Positions 52,034 to 60,664 of a DNA stretch of 60,773 bases are shown here, in pieces (within the stretch, counting starts at the first letter, position 1; each line of letters begins with the position of its first letter). A program made the position numbers and the translations under genes. Source of the stretch: JBDRHL01 sp043816955 (lineage in GTDB: Bacteria; Planctomycetota; Phycisphaerae; Sedimentisphaerales; CAYZTY01); assembly GCA_043816955.1 (NCBI GenBank), contig JBDRHL010000198.1, positions 1-60,773 of the forward strand. Reading direction: 5' to 3'. The notes beneath the pieces are model-generated. The model searched no databases. It worked only from the letters and a program-made list of their open reading frames with translations, and was not told the DNA's origin.

Positions 52034-52756
52034 ATGACATACGCGATACAAATGGAAAATTTTTCATATAAATACCCTGATGGAACCGCAGCGTTAGATA
52101 ATATCACGCTCAATATTGAGCATAACGTACATACCGCCGTCATAGGCCCCAACGGTGCGGGCAAATCCACTCTGCTGCTGGCTATGGCAGGTCTGATCGG
52201 AGGGACAGGGGGTCTGCTTATAGAGGGCCTTGAACCGACACGGAAAAATCATCGCGAAATCCGCAGGCGAATCGGCTGCTGTCTGCAAAGCCCCGACGAT
52301 CAGCTTTTCATGCCCACACTCGAGGATGACATCGGCTTTGGTCTGCTCAACATAGGCATGAGCGCCGAACAGGCCCAAAAAGGCGCACAACAGGCCCTCA
52401 AAAAAGTCGGCCTGGCAGGCTTCGGCAACAAAATGCCTCACCACCTCTCAGCAGGCCAAAAACGTGCCGCCGCCATTGCTACTATCGTGGCAATGAATCC
52501 TGCCATTATCACACTTGACGAACCCGATTCCAGCCTGGACCCAAGGCAGAGAAATAACCTTCTCGGCCTTCTTTCCTCTCTCGATCAGACTTTGATAATC
52601 GCCACCTGCAGCATGAATTTCGCTGCGTGTCTGTGTGATCAAGCCGTCCTTCTTGACCAGGGCAGGTTAATAATGACAGGTCCCGCTAAACAGATAATGA
52701 CCGATGAATCTCTTATGAAAAGCCACGGCCTGGAAAGCCCCTTTTCCTTTGGATAA
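52034..52756 (+). CDS. nikO: ECF transporter ATPase (NikO/CbiO)
   Basis: The 240-residue ABC ATPase has Walker A GPNGAGKSTLLLAM, a Q-loop in CCLQSPDDQLF, the signature HLSAGQKRAAAIA (LSAGQ for LSGGQ), Walker B IITLDEPDSSLDP and a switch position in TLIIATCSMNF, where the usual histidine of the H-loop (IIATH) is Cys. The loss of the H-loop histidine is worth noting. It completes the nikMN-nikQ-nikO operon. Confidence 0.92.
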   Translation: MTYAIQMENFSYKYPDGTAALDNITLNIEHNVHTAVIGPNGAGKSTLLLAMAGLIGGTGGLLIEGLEPTRKNHREIRRRIGCCLQSPDDQLFMPTLEDDIGFGLLNIGMSAEQAQKGAQQALKKVGLAGFGNKMPHHLSAGQKRAAAIATIVAMNPAIITLDEPDSSLDPRQRNNLLGLLSSLDQTLIIATCSMNFAACLCDQAVLLDQGRLIMTGPAKQIMTDESLMKSHGLESPFSFG

Positions 52757-52825
52757 TAACCTCCGCGGCATCTTGTCATTCTGACCAACTGAAAAACCAA
52801 AATCCCGAAAGGTATTGAACGGCAC

Positions 52826-53467
52826 TTACTTGTGTCGCCGCAATATTGCTGCAGTTCCTAATACGAACAGACAAAATGTGCCCGGCTCAGGGGCTGTGAT
52901 GATGAATTCGACGCTGTGAAGCATGCCGCTATCACCCTCGATATTGTCGATTATTCTGATGGTCCATTGGCCAAATAGATCTGTGCCATCAAAGACAGCC
53001 AAGGGGGTGGCGGGGCGGTATGATGCCTGCAAAGGCGAGGTTGCCTGAAAGATGGAGGTTTGTGCTTCATCATCAAATTGCAAATTGGTGTATCCACCCA
53101 CGTGCAGCAGGCTTGTGTTCCCCCAGAGGCTAAGAGAGGCAAGTGTATTCATCTGATTTTCGATGGTAATATTCAGGTCGATAAGGCTTGAGTGGTCGAG
53201 GGTAAGAGAAACATTGAGGTCTTCTATGATGCAATGGTCAGTAATTTGAATGACGGCATCCTGCATTTTGCCTTTCCCCAGATAGCTGTTTGGGGCCTGT
53301 GGAGAGGGAATCGGCAGGTCAAAATCAAAGTTATATATGCAGGCAGCGGATAATTGGTTGGGCAGGAGGATCGGGATAATTACGAAAAGTACCGCTGCGG
53401 CCCGCATGAGCAGTTTTGCAGGATACTGAAACGCCATGTTCAGAGATAAAGCGGACATTGCGGACAC
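52826..53467 (-). CDS. Exported PEP-CTERM protein with P/Homo B-type domain
   Basis: The 213-residue protein has a signal peptide (LLMRAAAVLFVIIPILLPNQLSAA) and a beta-rich domain running from IPSPQAPNSY to FDGTDLFGQWTIRIIDN and SVEFIITAP, which matches the proprotein-convertase P domain. A PEP-CTERM tail follows (APEPGTFCLFVLGTAAILRRHK, quoted region about the last 22 residues). P domains usually follow subtilisin proteases; here it stands alone. It would be placed at the surface by exosortase and could bind surface glycan or protein. Confidence 0.85.
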   Translation of the reverse strand: MSAMSALSLNMAFQYPAKLLMRAAAVLFVIIPILLPNQLSAACIYNFDFDLPIPSPQAPNSYLGKGKMQDAVIQITDHCIIEDLNVSLTLDHSSLIDLNITIENQMNTLASLSLWGNTSLLHVGGYTNLQFDDEAQTSIFQATSPLQASYRPATPLAVFDGTDLFGQWTIRIIDNIEGDSGMLHSVEFIITAPEPGTFCLFVLGTAAILRRHK

Positions 53468-53491
53468 TTAAACAGCAGCATTGCCAATATT

Positions 53492-53524
53492 AAAAAAACT
53501 GCTCTGTCAGCCTCCATGCAGAGC
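53492..53524 (-). terminator. Terminator of the ParA-CBM gene
   Basis: On the minus strand GCTCTG (53524-53519) pairs with CAGAGC (53506-53501) across a 12-base loop, followed by AG and seven T. It stands 38 bases after the gene's stop. Confidence 0.65.
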
Positions 53525-53561
53525 CCGGTTACGGCTGGGCTGTCTGAGTTCTGATTTTTAC

Positions 53562-54797
53562 TCAGTGCACTTCTATAACTGAATTGAATTCTCCGAAGGG
53601 ATTCATTTCGGTCGTTTCATTATACGGATCCTGCTGCCACTGGCCGTCAACAACAAGGCGGTATCGGTAGCGTCCTTTTTTCAGTGGGAGTTTTACCTGC
53701 CATGCGCCTTTATCGCTGATTTTCTTCATGGGAGTCATATCCGGCTGCCAGCCGTTAAAATCGCCGGCGATTTTAACGGTTTCAGCTCGCGGATAAAGTG
53801 TGGTAAACATCACGGCATCCTGGAGCAGCCTGACACCATAAAGACGGGCGAGTTTTCGGTCCATATCTTCTATCAGGTTCTGCTGGGACGATACGGGCCT
53901 GGCAGTGACTGAACGGGGTGTAATCGCAGCGGGCCGGGCGACGGTGGCAAGAAGTTCTTCAGCGCTGGTACTGATGGCGTTAAGCTGGTCCTGCAGCGAA
54001 TGAAGAACGACGGGTTGTTGTTTTTCGGTACTATCCAGTGTTATAAGCTCCCTGACAAGTGCTATGAAGTCATGGTTGCCCCTGCTTGCGGGATCGTATT
54101 CGCTGATGGGCTGGCCAAGGCTTGCGGCTTCTTTGAGCTTGGTATTGAAGTTGACAGTTGTTTTGAACATTTCTTTTGAGAAGTTTTTACGAAGTTCGGC
54201 AAGAATTTCTCTTCCCATTTTTGTGCGAATGTCGTACATGCTGGCGAGTACACGAACGTTGATTTTCTGATCACACTGCCTGCAGAGAACAGCCAAGGTG
54301 TCCAACTGTTTGCTGAGGCCGTGAAGGGAGAAATATCCGGTTTCGACAGGCACGACCACATCGGTGGCGGCCCGCAATGCGTTGAATGTCAGAAGGCTGA
54401 CGGCGGGCGGACAATCGATGACCACATAATCATATGTTTCCCTGAGGGAGGCCAGGACATTCGCAAGGCAGTCCTCCCGTCCGGCGATTCCGGCCATCTG
54501 CTGTTCGAACGCAGCTAGGTCGATACTGGAGGGAGCCAATTCGAAACAATCGCCGATTTCCCAGAGAATCTCGCTGATTCTGATAGGCTCTTCCCGGCTG
54601 CCAGCAATTAAGACATCGTAGATGCTCTGTTCTATCTGTTCTTCGGGTACAGCCAGACCAACGGCACAATGTGACTGGGGGTCCATATCTACAAGCAGAG
54701 TCTTCCTGCCGCTCTGTGCCAAGGCGCTGGCAAGGTTGATTGATACAGTGGTTTTCCCACAGCCGCCTTTTTGATTTGCTACTGCTACGGTTCTCAT
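53562..54797 (-). CDS. ParA-type ATPase fused to a glycogen-binding (CBM48/AMPK-type) domain
   Basis: Residues 1 to about 250 are a ParA/Soj ATPase: deviant Walker A KGGCGKTT, Walker A' LLVDMDPQ and Walker B VVIDCPPAVS are all present. A linker (residues about 255-330) with a coiled-coil-like piece follows. The last 80 residues form an E-set carbohydrate-binding domain: TVKIAGDFNGWQPD, GAWQVKLPLKKGRYRYRLVV and DGQWQQDP, as in AMPK-beta and GlgB. ATG 54797 is used because GGGAAG lies six bases upstream; the longer frame is unlikely. No parB is adjacent. It stands divergent from the Wzz-like gene, so a spatial role in glycan or glycogen handling is plausible but unproven. Confidence 0.9.
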   Translation of the reverse strand: MRTVAVANQKGGCGKTTVSINLASALAQSGRKTLLVDMDPQSHCAVGLAVPEEQIEQSIYDVLIAGSREEPIRISEILWEIGDCFELAPSSIDLAAFEQQMAGIAGREDCLANVLASLRETYDYVVIDCPPAVSLLTFNALRAATDVVVPVETGYFSLHGLSKQLDTLAVLCRQCDQKINVRVLASMYDIRTKMGREILAELRKNFSKEMFKTTVNFNTKLKEAASLGQPISEYDPASRGNHDFIALVRELITLDSTEKQQPVVLHSLQDQLNAISTSAEELLATVARPAAITPRSVTARPVSSQQNLIEDMDRKLARLYGVRLLQDAVMFTTLYPRAETVKIAGDFNGWQPDMTPMKKISDKGAWQVKLPLKKGRYRYRLVVDGQWQQDPYNETTEMNPFGEFNSVIEVH

Positions 54798-55323
54798 AAT
54801 GCTTCCCTGCCAAGTAAAACAATCGTCCTGATCTGTCAAAAGACAGACGGCCCAAAAAAGGTAGTTTTTATCCTTAACACAGAGTTATGTACTGTAAATT
54901 AATCGGCAAGGAAGATGTAAAAACTTTATTTTTTTTATCGGACTGGCCGATAAAAACCGGGGTTGTTATACAGATAGAGGTTGCAGGAACGTGATAAGTT
55001 ACGTCCTGTGGATTTTGACAGGGGATAAAAAACTGTGGACTTGCGATTATTGAGCAGATACCATACTTGCTTTAATTGAAAGATATGATGCCGAGGTAAT
55101 AGTGCTGAAAAGGGAGTTTTTGCGCCCCACGGGAACGGAGTGTGTTGAAATTCTTGCAGTGAGGTTTTACGAGAACCCGGTTTTGTCTGGTTACTGGGCA
55201 TTGGGGGCTTTTCAGAAGTTCTGATTGGCAAATAGTATTACTTTACAAATAGTAACGAAAACGTTTCGATTGTGGTCCAACAGAAATTGTTATTCCTAAT
55301 TTTGTTCTAGCGGGAGTCCAAGA
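54798..55323. other. Divergent promoter region between ParA-CBM and the Wzz-like gene
   Basis: No gene is supported in these 526 bases. CAAATAGTA occurs at 55229-55237 and again at 55246-55254, 17 bases apart, followed by the near-palindrome CGAAAACGTTTCG at 55256-55268, about 55 bases before the Wzz-like start. These look like operator or activator sites of the glycan locus. CGGGAG at 55311-55316 is the ribosome site of the next gene. Confidence 0.4.
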
Positions 55324-56547
55324 ATGAATTCCGAGAAAAACAGTGCAAGCAAACAAGAAGAACATAGAGATATTCAGCAGAATATGGGAATCTATGAAGA
55401 TGGAATAAATCCAATGGATTATTTCAGAGTTATCTGGAAACGTAAATGGTTTATCTTTCTGTGGTCTGTTCTGCCGACGCTGATTGCCGGTCTGATTCTT
55501 TTTCTTTTGCCAAGAAGTTATAAGGTTACTTATGTTTATGATGTCAGGGATAATATTGGGGATGGCATTAGCAACTGGAATCTTAATGAAACAAATTACA
55601 ATATACTGCTTGGTAAGTTCTATAGTAAAGAGAATTTAGAAAAGATAATAGACAAGTTTCGCAGAGATGGATTTGAAAGCTGTGCCAAGAAGCTAGGCAA
55701 TATCAGTGATGGGCCGGAAAAATATGTAGAGTTTAAGGCGATACCGACCCTTACAGGACTTTCCAGCTTAAATGTTACAGATCCTAATCAGTTCGAAAGA
55801 ATCAAGAACAGGAAGGCATCGCTGCTAAATGTGACAATAACCGGCGAGTGTAAGGAGGATATGTATCAAATATCTTCGGTAATACGGGACAACATAGAAA
55901 ATGTCCTTCCTTTATATATGATTCAGGAACAGTTATCAACCAACATAAGAGACTATAAAAATGCGTTAGCGGATATTGAAAGAAGCAGGTTTAACTTGGA
56001 ACTTATCCTGAAGAACAACAACGAAATACTGACAGGGCTGAGAAATGTGAATGTCGGGGCCCCGGGCAGCAAGGAAGGCGATGTTATGCTTCAGTTTGAT
56101 ATTGGGGAGCAAAAGCAGTATTTGCCTGTGGGTCATCAGATACAGGCAGCGGAATCGAAGAGAGTGGAACTTGAAGCAAATGTTAAAACAGATGAAGAAA
56201 AGTACAAATATCACAAGGGTTTGGTGGATTTGAATGAGAGGGTTCTTGTTGAATTGGGTGAAAAGCTGTCTTCGGACTATTCGATCATGGGCTTTAAGTC
56301 GTTTTTGGAAGAGTTGGGTGGTGGTTACGACAAGCGGGAGCTGAAAGACTACCTGAATTCCTATGTTAAGAAGATAGAAAACAGGATCTCGGTAAGCAGG
56401 CCTATCAGTGAAAGCCCAAAGATACATGTGATTGCAAGGGGTACTATCAGGAAAAGCGGAATTATATTCGGGATACTTTTGCTGATGTCCGTATTTGTGG
56501 CTTTTGTGCGTGAAGGTTTTCAGAAAAGCCAGGATCGATTTACCTGA
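55324..56547 (+). CDS. Wzz-like polysaccharide chain-length/polymerisation protein
   Basis: The 407-residue protein has a Wzz topology: MDYFRVIWKRKWFIFLWSVL opens the first membrane segment (about residues 37-62), a long helical periplasmic part follows, and a second membrane segment stands near the C-terminus (SGIIFGILLLMSVFVAFVRE). There is no fused tyrosine kinase. Such proteins control chain length and export of surface polysaccharide. It is the first gene of the right-end glycan locus. Confidence 0.83.
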   Translation: MNSEKNSASKQEEHRDIQQNMGIYEDGINPMDYFRVIWKRKWFIFLWSVLPTLIAGLILFLLPRSYKVTYVYDVRDNIGDGISNWNLNETNYNILLGKFYSKENLEKIIDKFRRDGFESCAKKLGNISDGPEKYVEFKAIPTLTGLSSLNVTDPNQFERIKNRKASLLNVTITGECKEDMYQISSVIRDNIENVLPLYMIQEQLSTNIRDYKNALADIERSRFNLELILKNNNEILTGLRNVNVGAPGSKEGDVMLQFDIGEQKQYLPVGHQIQAAESKRVELEANVKTDEEKYKYHKGLVDLNERVLVELGEKLSSDYSIMGFKSFLEELGGGYDKRELKDYLNSYVKKIENRISVSRPISESPKIHVIARGTIRKSGIIFGILLLMSVFVAFVREGFQKSQDRFT

Positions 56548-56711
56548 GAAGATAAGTGTAAAGGGAGGTGCCGGTCAGCTGGGGTGATATACCTGTCCGG
56601 CAGGTGTGCATGTCAGTGTAAAGTGACGGGGCAGGCGGGCAGCGATGTGGTTATGGAGCGATGAGGACATTCGTTTTTACCTTTCCTGATCTCAAAAGCT
56701 GAGGTGGTTTT

Positions 56712-57209
56712 ATGCAAAGAGAAAAGGATGTTCGAGTAATCCGGGCAATGGACATTGATCTTATTGTTTATGATTTTGATGGTGTAATGACAAATAACAG
56801 TGTTATTGTTATGCAGGATGGCACAGAAGGGGTTATCGTCAATCGCAGCGACGGTTTTGGGGTGGCCAAGATTCATTCGCTTGGGATACCACAGCTTCTG
56901 TTGAGCACGGAGGCCAATCCTGTAGTAAGAACCAGGGCAGCAAAACTAAAACTTGAGGTTATAAATGGCTGTGGAGACAAGAAAGACGCGCTGTTGTCCT
57001 TTTGTGCCGACAGAGGCTATGACCGCAGGAAAGTAGTTTATGTGGGGAATGACGTTAATGATTTAGAAGCGATGAAAGTTGTAGGTTTTCCTGTTGCTCC
57101 GGCAGATGCCCATTCTGAGATAATTAAAATAGCGCAGCTGGTAACAAGAGCCAGAGGCGGTGAGGGAGTTATCAGGGAATTATGTGATGTTATAGAGGGC
57201 AGAAAATAG
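56712..57209 (+). CDS. KdsC-like HAD phosphatase
   Basis: The 165-residue HAD-superfamily protein has motif I YDFDGVMTNN (nucleophile Asp), motif II LLSTEANPV, the Lys in GCGDKKDAL and motif IV YVGNDVNDLEAM. The size and lack of a cap place it in the KdsC subfamily (tetrameric 8-phosphate phosphatases of Kdo or nonulosonic acids). With the next SDR it fits a nonulosonic-acid pathway; kdsA or neuB partners are not in the window. Confidence 0.87.
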   Translation: MQREKDVRVIRAMDIDLIVYDFDGVMTNNSVIVMQDGTEGVIVNRSDGFGVAKIHSLGIPQLLLSTEANPVVRTRAAKLKLEVINGCGDKKDALLSFCADRGYDRRKVVYVGNDVNDLEAMKVVGFPVAPADAHSEIIKIAQLVTRARGGEGVIRELCDVIEGRK

Positions 57210-57299
57210 ACAGCTTCTGGGGATTGCTGTTATCCAGGAATTGTTTCAGCAAAGTATTTTTGTGAAAGATAGGTATCTTTTTTGTAGAGTAGAACATTT

Positions 57300-58124
57300 A
57301 TGATTAACAAGCTTTTTGAATTAACCAATCGGGTTGCTATTATAACGGGTGGGGCGGGAATGTTAGGCAGAATTCATGCTGCTGTTATTGCTGAAGCGGG
57401 CGGCTGGCCGGTGATCGCTGATGTTAATGGAGAGCAAGCAACGGCTGTTGCAGGGGGTATCAGTGAAAAATATGGTGTGAAATCTTTAGGCGTAAAAACG
57501 GATATAACTGAAAGAAGTGATGTTGAGAGACTTGCACAGAGGGTTCTTGAAGAGATGGGGCGGATAGATATTTTAATAAATAATGCCGCCAATAACCCTG
57601 TGGTCAAAAAAGACGGTGACAATCTGGCGGTACGCTTTGAGGATTTTACACTGGAGCAGTGGAATGAGGACATTTCTGTCGGCTTGACCGGTGCATTTTT
57701 ATGCAGTCAGGTTATTGGAAAAGAAATGGCAAAAAGAGGCGGGGGAGTGATACTTAATATATCATCAGATTTGGGTGTGATAGCGCCCGATCAAAGATTG
57801 TATGCCCAAGAAGGCCTTTCTCCTGAAAATCAGCCGGTGAAGCCTGTAACATATTCAGTAGTGAAACATGGGATCATCGGTCTGACCAAGTATTTAGCCA
57901 CTTACTGGGCAGATCATAATATACGGGCAAACACGCTTTCGCCCGGCGGGGTATATGCCGGGCAGGGAAAAGAGTTTCTTGAGAAGATTCGTGCCCGGAT
58001 CCCTATGGGGAGGATGGCAGAGAAGGATGAGTATAAAGGTGCGGTTTTATTTTTGGTTTCGGATGCATCGAGTTACATGACGGGGGCCAATCTTATCATT
58101 GATGGCGGAAGAACATGCTGGTAG
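57300..58124 (+). CDS. SDR oxidoreductase, PtmA-like
   Basis: The 274-residue classical SDR has TGGAGMLGRIHA (NAD(P) loop), LINNAANNPV, the catalytic Ser in LNISSDLGVIAPDQRLY, YSVVKHG (YxxxK) and IRANTLSPGGVYAG. The 'SSDLGVIAPDQRLY' block is typical of PtmA-type flagellin/sialic-acid-like pathway reductases found beside neuB and CMP-sugar synthase genes. The substrate is inferred from context only. It ends three bases before the radical SAM gene's TTG. Confidence 0.85.
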   Translation: MINKLFELTNRVAIITGGAGMLGRIHAAVIAEAGGWPVIADVNGEQATAVAGGISEKYGVKSLGVKTDITERSDVERLAQRVLEEMGRIDILINNAANNPVVKKDGDNLAVRFEDFTLEQWNEDISVGLTGAFLCSQVIGKEMAKRGGGVILNISSDLGVIAPDQRLYAQEGLSPENQPVKPVTYSVVKHGIIGLTKYLATYWADHNIRANTLSPGGVYAGQGKEFLEKIRARIPMGRMAEKDEYKGAVLFLVSDASSYMTGANLIIDGGRTCW

Positions 58125-58127
58125 TTT

Positions 58128-59651
58128 TTGCGGGGCAACGGTGAGTTTTTTATTTTGCAACGGGCAAGAGTGAACGTACTTCTTATTTATCCTCCTGATA
58201 GAATGAACGCGAAGGCGACATGTCCGCCTGTCGGGCTGGGATATATTGCAGGTGTACTGATAAAGGCTGGTCACGAGGTATCCATAATGGAGATAAATGC
58301 TCACAGGTACACTTGTGAGCAGGTGGTTCGGATGCTGAGAAATTACAGGCCTTGTCCTGATATTATCGGGATAGGCGGTATTGTAAGTACGTATAAATAT
58401 GTTAAATGGCTTACAAAGGAGATCAAAGAGATATACCCGCATATACCATTGGTTGTCGGGGGGTCTGTTGGAAGTTCAATTCCTGATCTGATACTGAAGT
58501 ACAGCAGCGCCGATTTAGTTGTCGACAAGGAAGGCGAATTGACTATGTTGGAAATAGCGGGCGAGATGGAAAAAGGCAACAGAGATCTTCGTAAGGTGGC
58601 AGGCGTGTTTTATCGCAACGGCGACGGGCAAAGAATAGTTCATTCAGGTGTCCGCGAGCGGATCAAAGATCTGGATTCGCTTCCTTTTCCAGCCTATCAT
58701 TTGCTGCCGATGGAAATATATATCAATAATATCTGTGAAGATCCTTTTTATAAAAAGACCCTGGAAGTTTCCGGCGAAAACAGGCATATGATGCTTATAA
58801 CCAGCCGCGGCTGTACAGATAAATGCACTTTTTGTTTCAGGCAGTTTCCAAAGATAGCCATGAATTCTGCCTCTTATGTTTCTGAGCATATACTGCATTT
58901 ACATTCCCGGTACGGAGTTAACAGGTTCACCTTTATGGATGAGTTGTTTATTATTTCGCGTCGCAGAGCGATTAAGCTGATAGATGCGCTTAAGAAACTG
59001 AACAGAAGTATAAATCTGTTATATCGAATTGCATCGGCGCGGGCAGATACGGTGGACATGGAATTATTAAAAGGACTAAAAGACAGCGGCTGTGTGAGTA
59101 TTGTATACGGCTTGGAATCCGGCTCAGACAGGATGCTTTCCAGTATGAAAAAAAGAACAACAGCAGAACAAAACTATAAAGCGGTTTCATTAACACATCA
59201 AGCGGGGCTGCATACTATTCCGCAGTTTGTGGTGGGGCTGCCCGGAGAAAGCGAAACGACGCTGAAAGAAACGCTCAGGTTCGCAGACAGTATAGATTTC
59301 TGGGAGGGTGTCGGATTCCATTACGCTAATCCGTACCCCGGAACCGAGATATACGAGGATGCAAAAAAACGGGGTCTTATTGATAATGAGGATGCATTTG
59401 TTGAAGGCCTGGCGGGCACGGATAAATATCCTCTGCAATTGGGAGAAATTTCCTTTGCAGAGATGAAGCATTTGTTACGTAATTTTACAATATTACACGT
59501 AATCAGGAAGAATATCCGGGGGAATGGATACTTCTTTGGAATATGCAAAACAATTGTTTACTTTTCAGTAAAAATAATTTCGGAATTGATTAAAAAACTG
59601 CTTGAATGTTGTTCAAGATGTGTCCATCTGGGAAATGTCGGTCAGCAATAG
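58128..59651 (+). CDS. B12-binding radical SAM enzyme
   Basis: The 507-residue protein has an N-terminal cobalamin-binding Rossmann domain (VNVLLIYPPDR, PPVGLGYIAGVLIKAGHEVS) and a radical SAM barrel with the CxxxCxxC cluster motif CTDKCTFC near 225, followed by YGLESGSDRML and QFVVGLPGESE. Relatives methylate unreactive carbons or rearrange rings, and occur in many glycan loci. The start is TTG at 58128; a later TTG at 58152 is possible. It follows the SDR by three bases. Confidence 0.87.
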   Translation: MRGNGEFFILQRARVNVLLIYPPDRMNAKATCPPVGLGYIAGVLIKAGHEVSIMEINAHRYTCEQVVRMLRNYRPCPDIIGIGGIVSTYKYVKWLTKEIKEIYPHIPLVVGGSVGSSIPDLILKYSSADLVVDKEGELTMLEIAGEMEKGNRDLRKVAGVFYRNGDGQRIVHSGVRERIKDLDSLPFPAYHLLPMEIYINNICEDPFYKKTLEVSGENRHMMLITSRGCTDKCTFCFRQFPKIAMNSASYVSEHILHLHSRYGVNRFTFMDELFIISRRRAIKLIDALKKLNRSINLLYRIASARADTVDMELLKGLKDSGCVSIVYGLESGSDRMLSSMKKRTTAEQNYKAVSLTHQAGLHTIPQFVVGLPGESETTLKETLRFADSIDFWEGVGFHYANPYPGTEIYEDAKKRGLIDNEDAFVEGLAGTDKYPLQLGEISFAEMKHLLRNFTILHVIRKNIRGNGYFFGICKTIVYFSVKIISELIKKLLECCSRCVHLGNVGQQ

Positions 59652-59669
59652 AAAACCAGGAAAGAGCTA

Positions 59670-60455
59670 ATGGTGCAAAACACTAAGAAGCAGGATCTGG
59701 AATCGGAAATTGAATGGTATGAGAGCGGGCATTTTTATATTGATACAGGTCATTGGACTTCGCATAGATTGTTTGCATCACGCGAAAGACATTGGTTAGC
59801 AGGGCAGGTAGAGAAAATCCGTTTTTATGGATACTTATCGAGATATATCTCTACTAAACCGTATTATGGCAAAGCAAAGGTTCTCATTGCGCCTGTTGGA
59901 GTCGGAGACGATATAAGGTATTTGGAGGGTTTATATGCTGAAATGCATGGAATAGATATATCGGAGATTGCGGTTTCCCAATGTCCCGCTCATATTGTTA
60001 CAAAAAGGGGAGATATCCTACAATCAGGATATGAGAGCGAATCTTTTGACATCATTCTTTGCCCTCTTTTTTTGCATCATATTCACAACGTAGGATTTAC
60101 CCCATTTCTTAACGAATACTATCGAATTTTGCGGCATGGCGGAGTTCTTGCAATTCATGAACCCAGCGTGTTTTTCCCGCCTTCGAGATTTGCCTGTTTT
60201 TTAAGGCGTTTCATGGGTAATGTTACCGGTTTAGTTCCTGATGAGAGACCTATATATCCTCCAAGTTTAACAAAACATCTCAAGCAAATTGGTCTTGTTA
60301 ATGTTCAATACCATGGTTTGTCATTTAGCCATGTTCGCTATCCTGTATTTTTGCAGGCATTAAACCTTTTGTTTGACTGGCCATGGCGATTATTATGGCC
60401 ATTTAAATTGTTTTCCAGCGGGATCGCTTGGTATTGTGAAAAGCAAACGAGATAA
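59670..60455 (+). CDS. SAM-dependent methyltransferase (class I)
   Basis: The 261-residue protein has a class I fold: motif I VLIAPVGVGDDIRYLEG, HGIDISEIAVSQ (acidic loop for SAM), SFDIILCPLFLHHIHN and GGVLAIHEPSVF. It has membrane-like aromatic residues near the C-terminus (LFDWPWRLLWPFKLF), so it may sit at the membrane. The substrate is unknown; context suggests a sugar or lipid-linked sugar. Confidence 0.85.
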   Translation: MVQNTKKQDLESEIEWYESGHFYIDTGHWTSHRLFASRERHWLAGQVEKIRFYGYLSRYISTKPYYGKAKVLIAPVGVGDDIRYLEGLYAEMHGIDISEIAVSQCPAHIVTKRGDILQSGYESESFDIILCPLFLHHIHNVGFTPFLNEYYRILRHGGVLAIHEPSVFFPPSRFACFLRRFMGNVTGLVPDERPIYPPSLTKHLKQIGLVNVQYHGLSFSHVRYPVFLQALNLLFDWPWRLLWPFKLFSSGIAWYCEKQTR

Positions 60456-60517
60456 AGCAGCCGCGGTTGAATGATTATGGATAAATCAACTGAAAGCTGA
60501 CTGAAGGGAAAGCTGGT

Positions 60518-60664
60518 ATGAGCGAAACAGGCTGGGATAAATTATTTATAGAAGATGAGGCAGAAATTGAATCGCAGGGCAAGGCCCCCCTTCCTAAAAC
60601 TGTTTTGAGTGCTTATTTTAATCACATTAAGAATGAGACTGTAGTAGCTATACAGACCAAATAA
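60518..60664 (+). CDS. Small protein of 48 residues, unknown
   Basis: ATG at 60518 opens a 48-codon frame to TAA at 60662-60664 (MSETGWDKLFIEDEAEIES... ending VVAIQTK), with GAAGGG about 12 bases upstream. The composition is acidic and protein-like. The position directly after the methyltransferase with a 62-base gap suggests it belongs to the glycan operon. No family is recognised. It may be a true small protein or the head of a broken longer gene. Confidence 0.45.
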   Translation: MSETGWDKLFIEDEAEIESQGKAPLPKTVLSAYFNHIKNETVVAIQTK

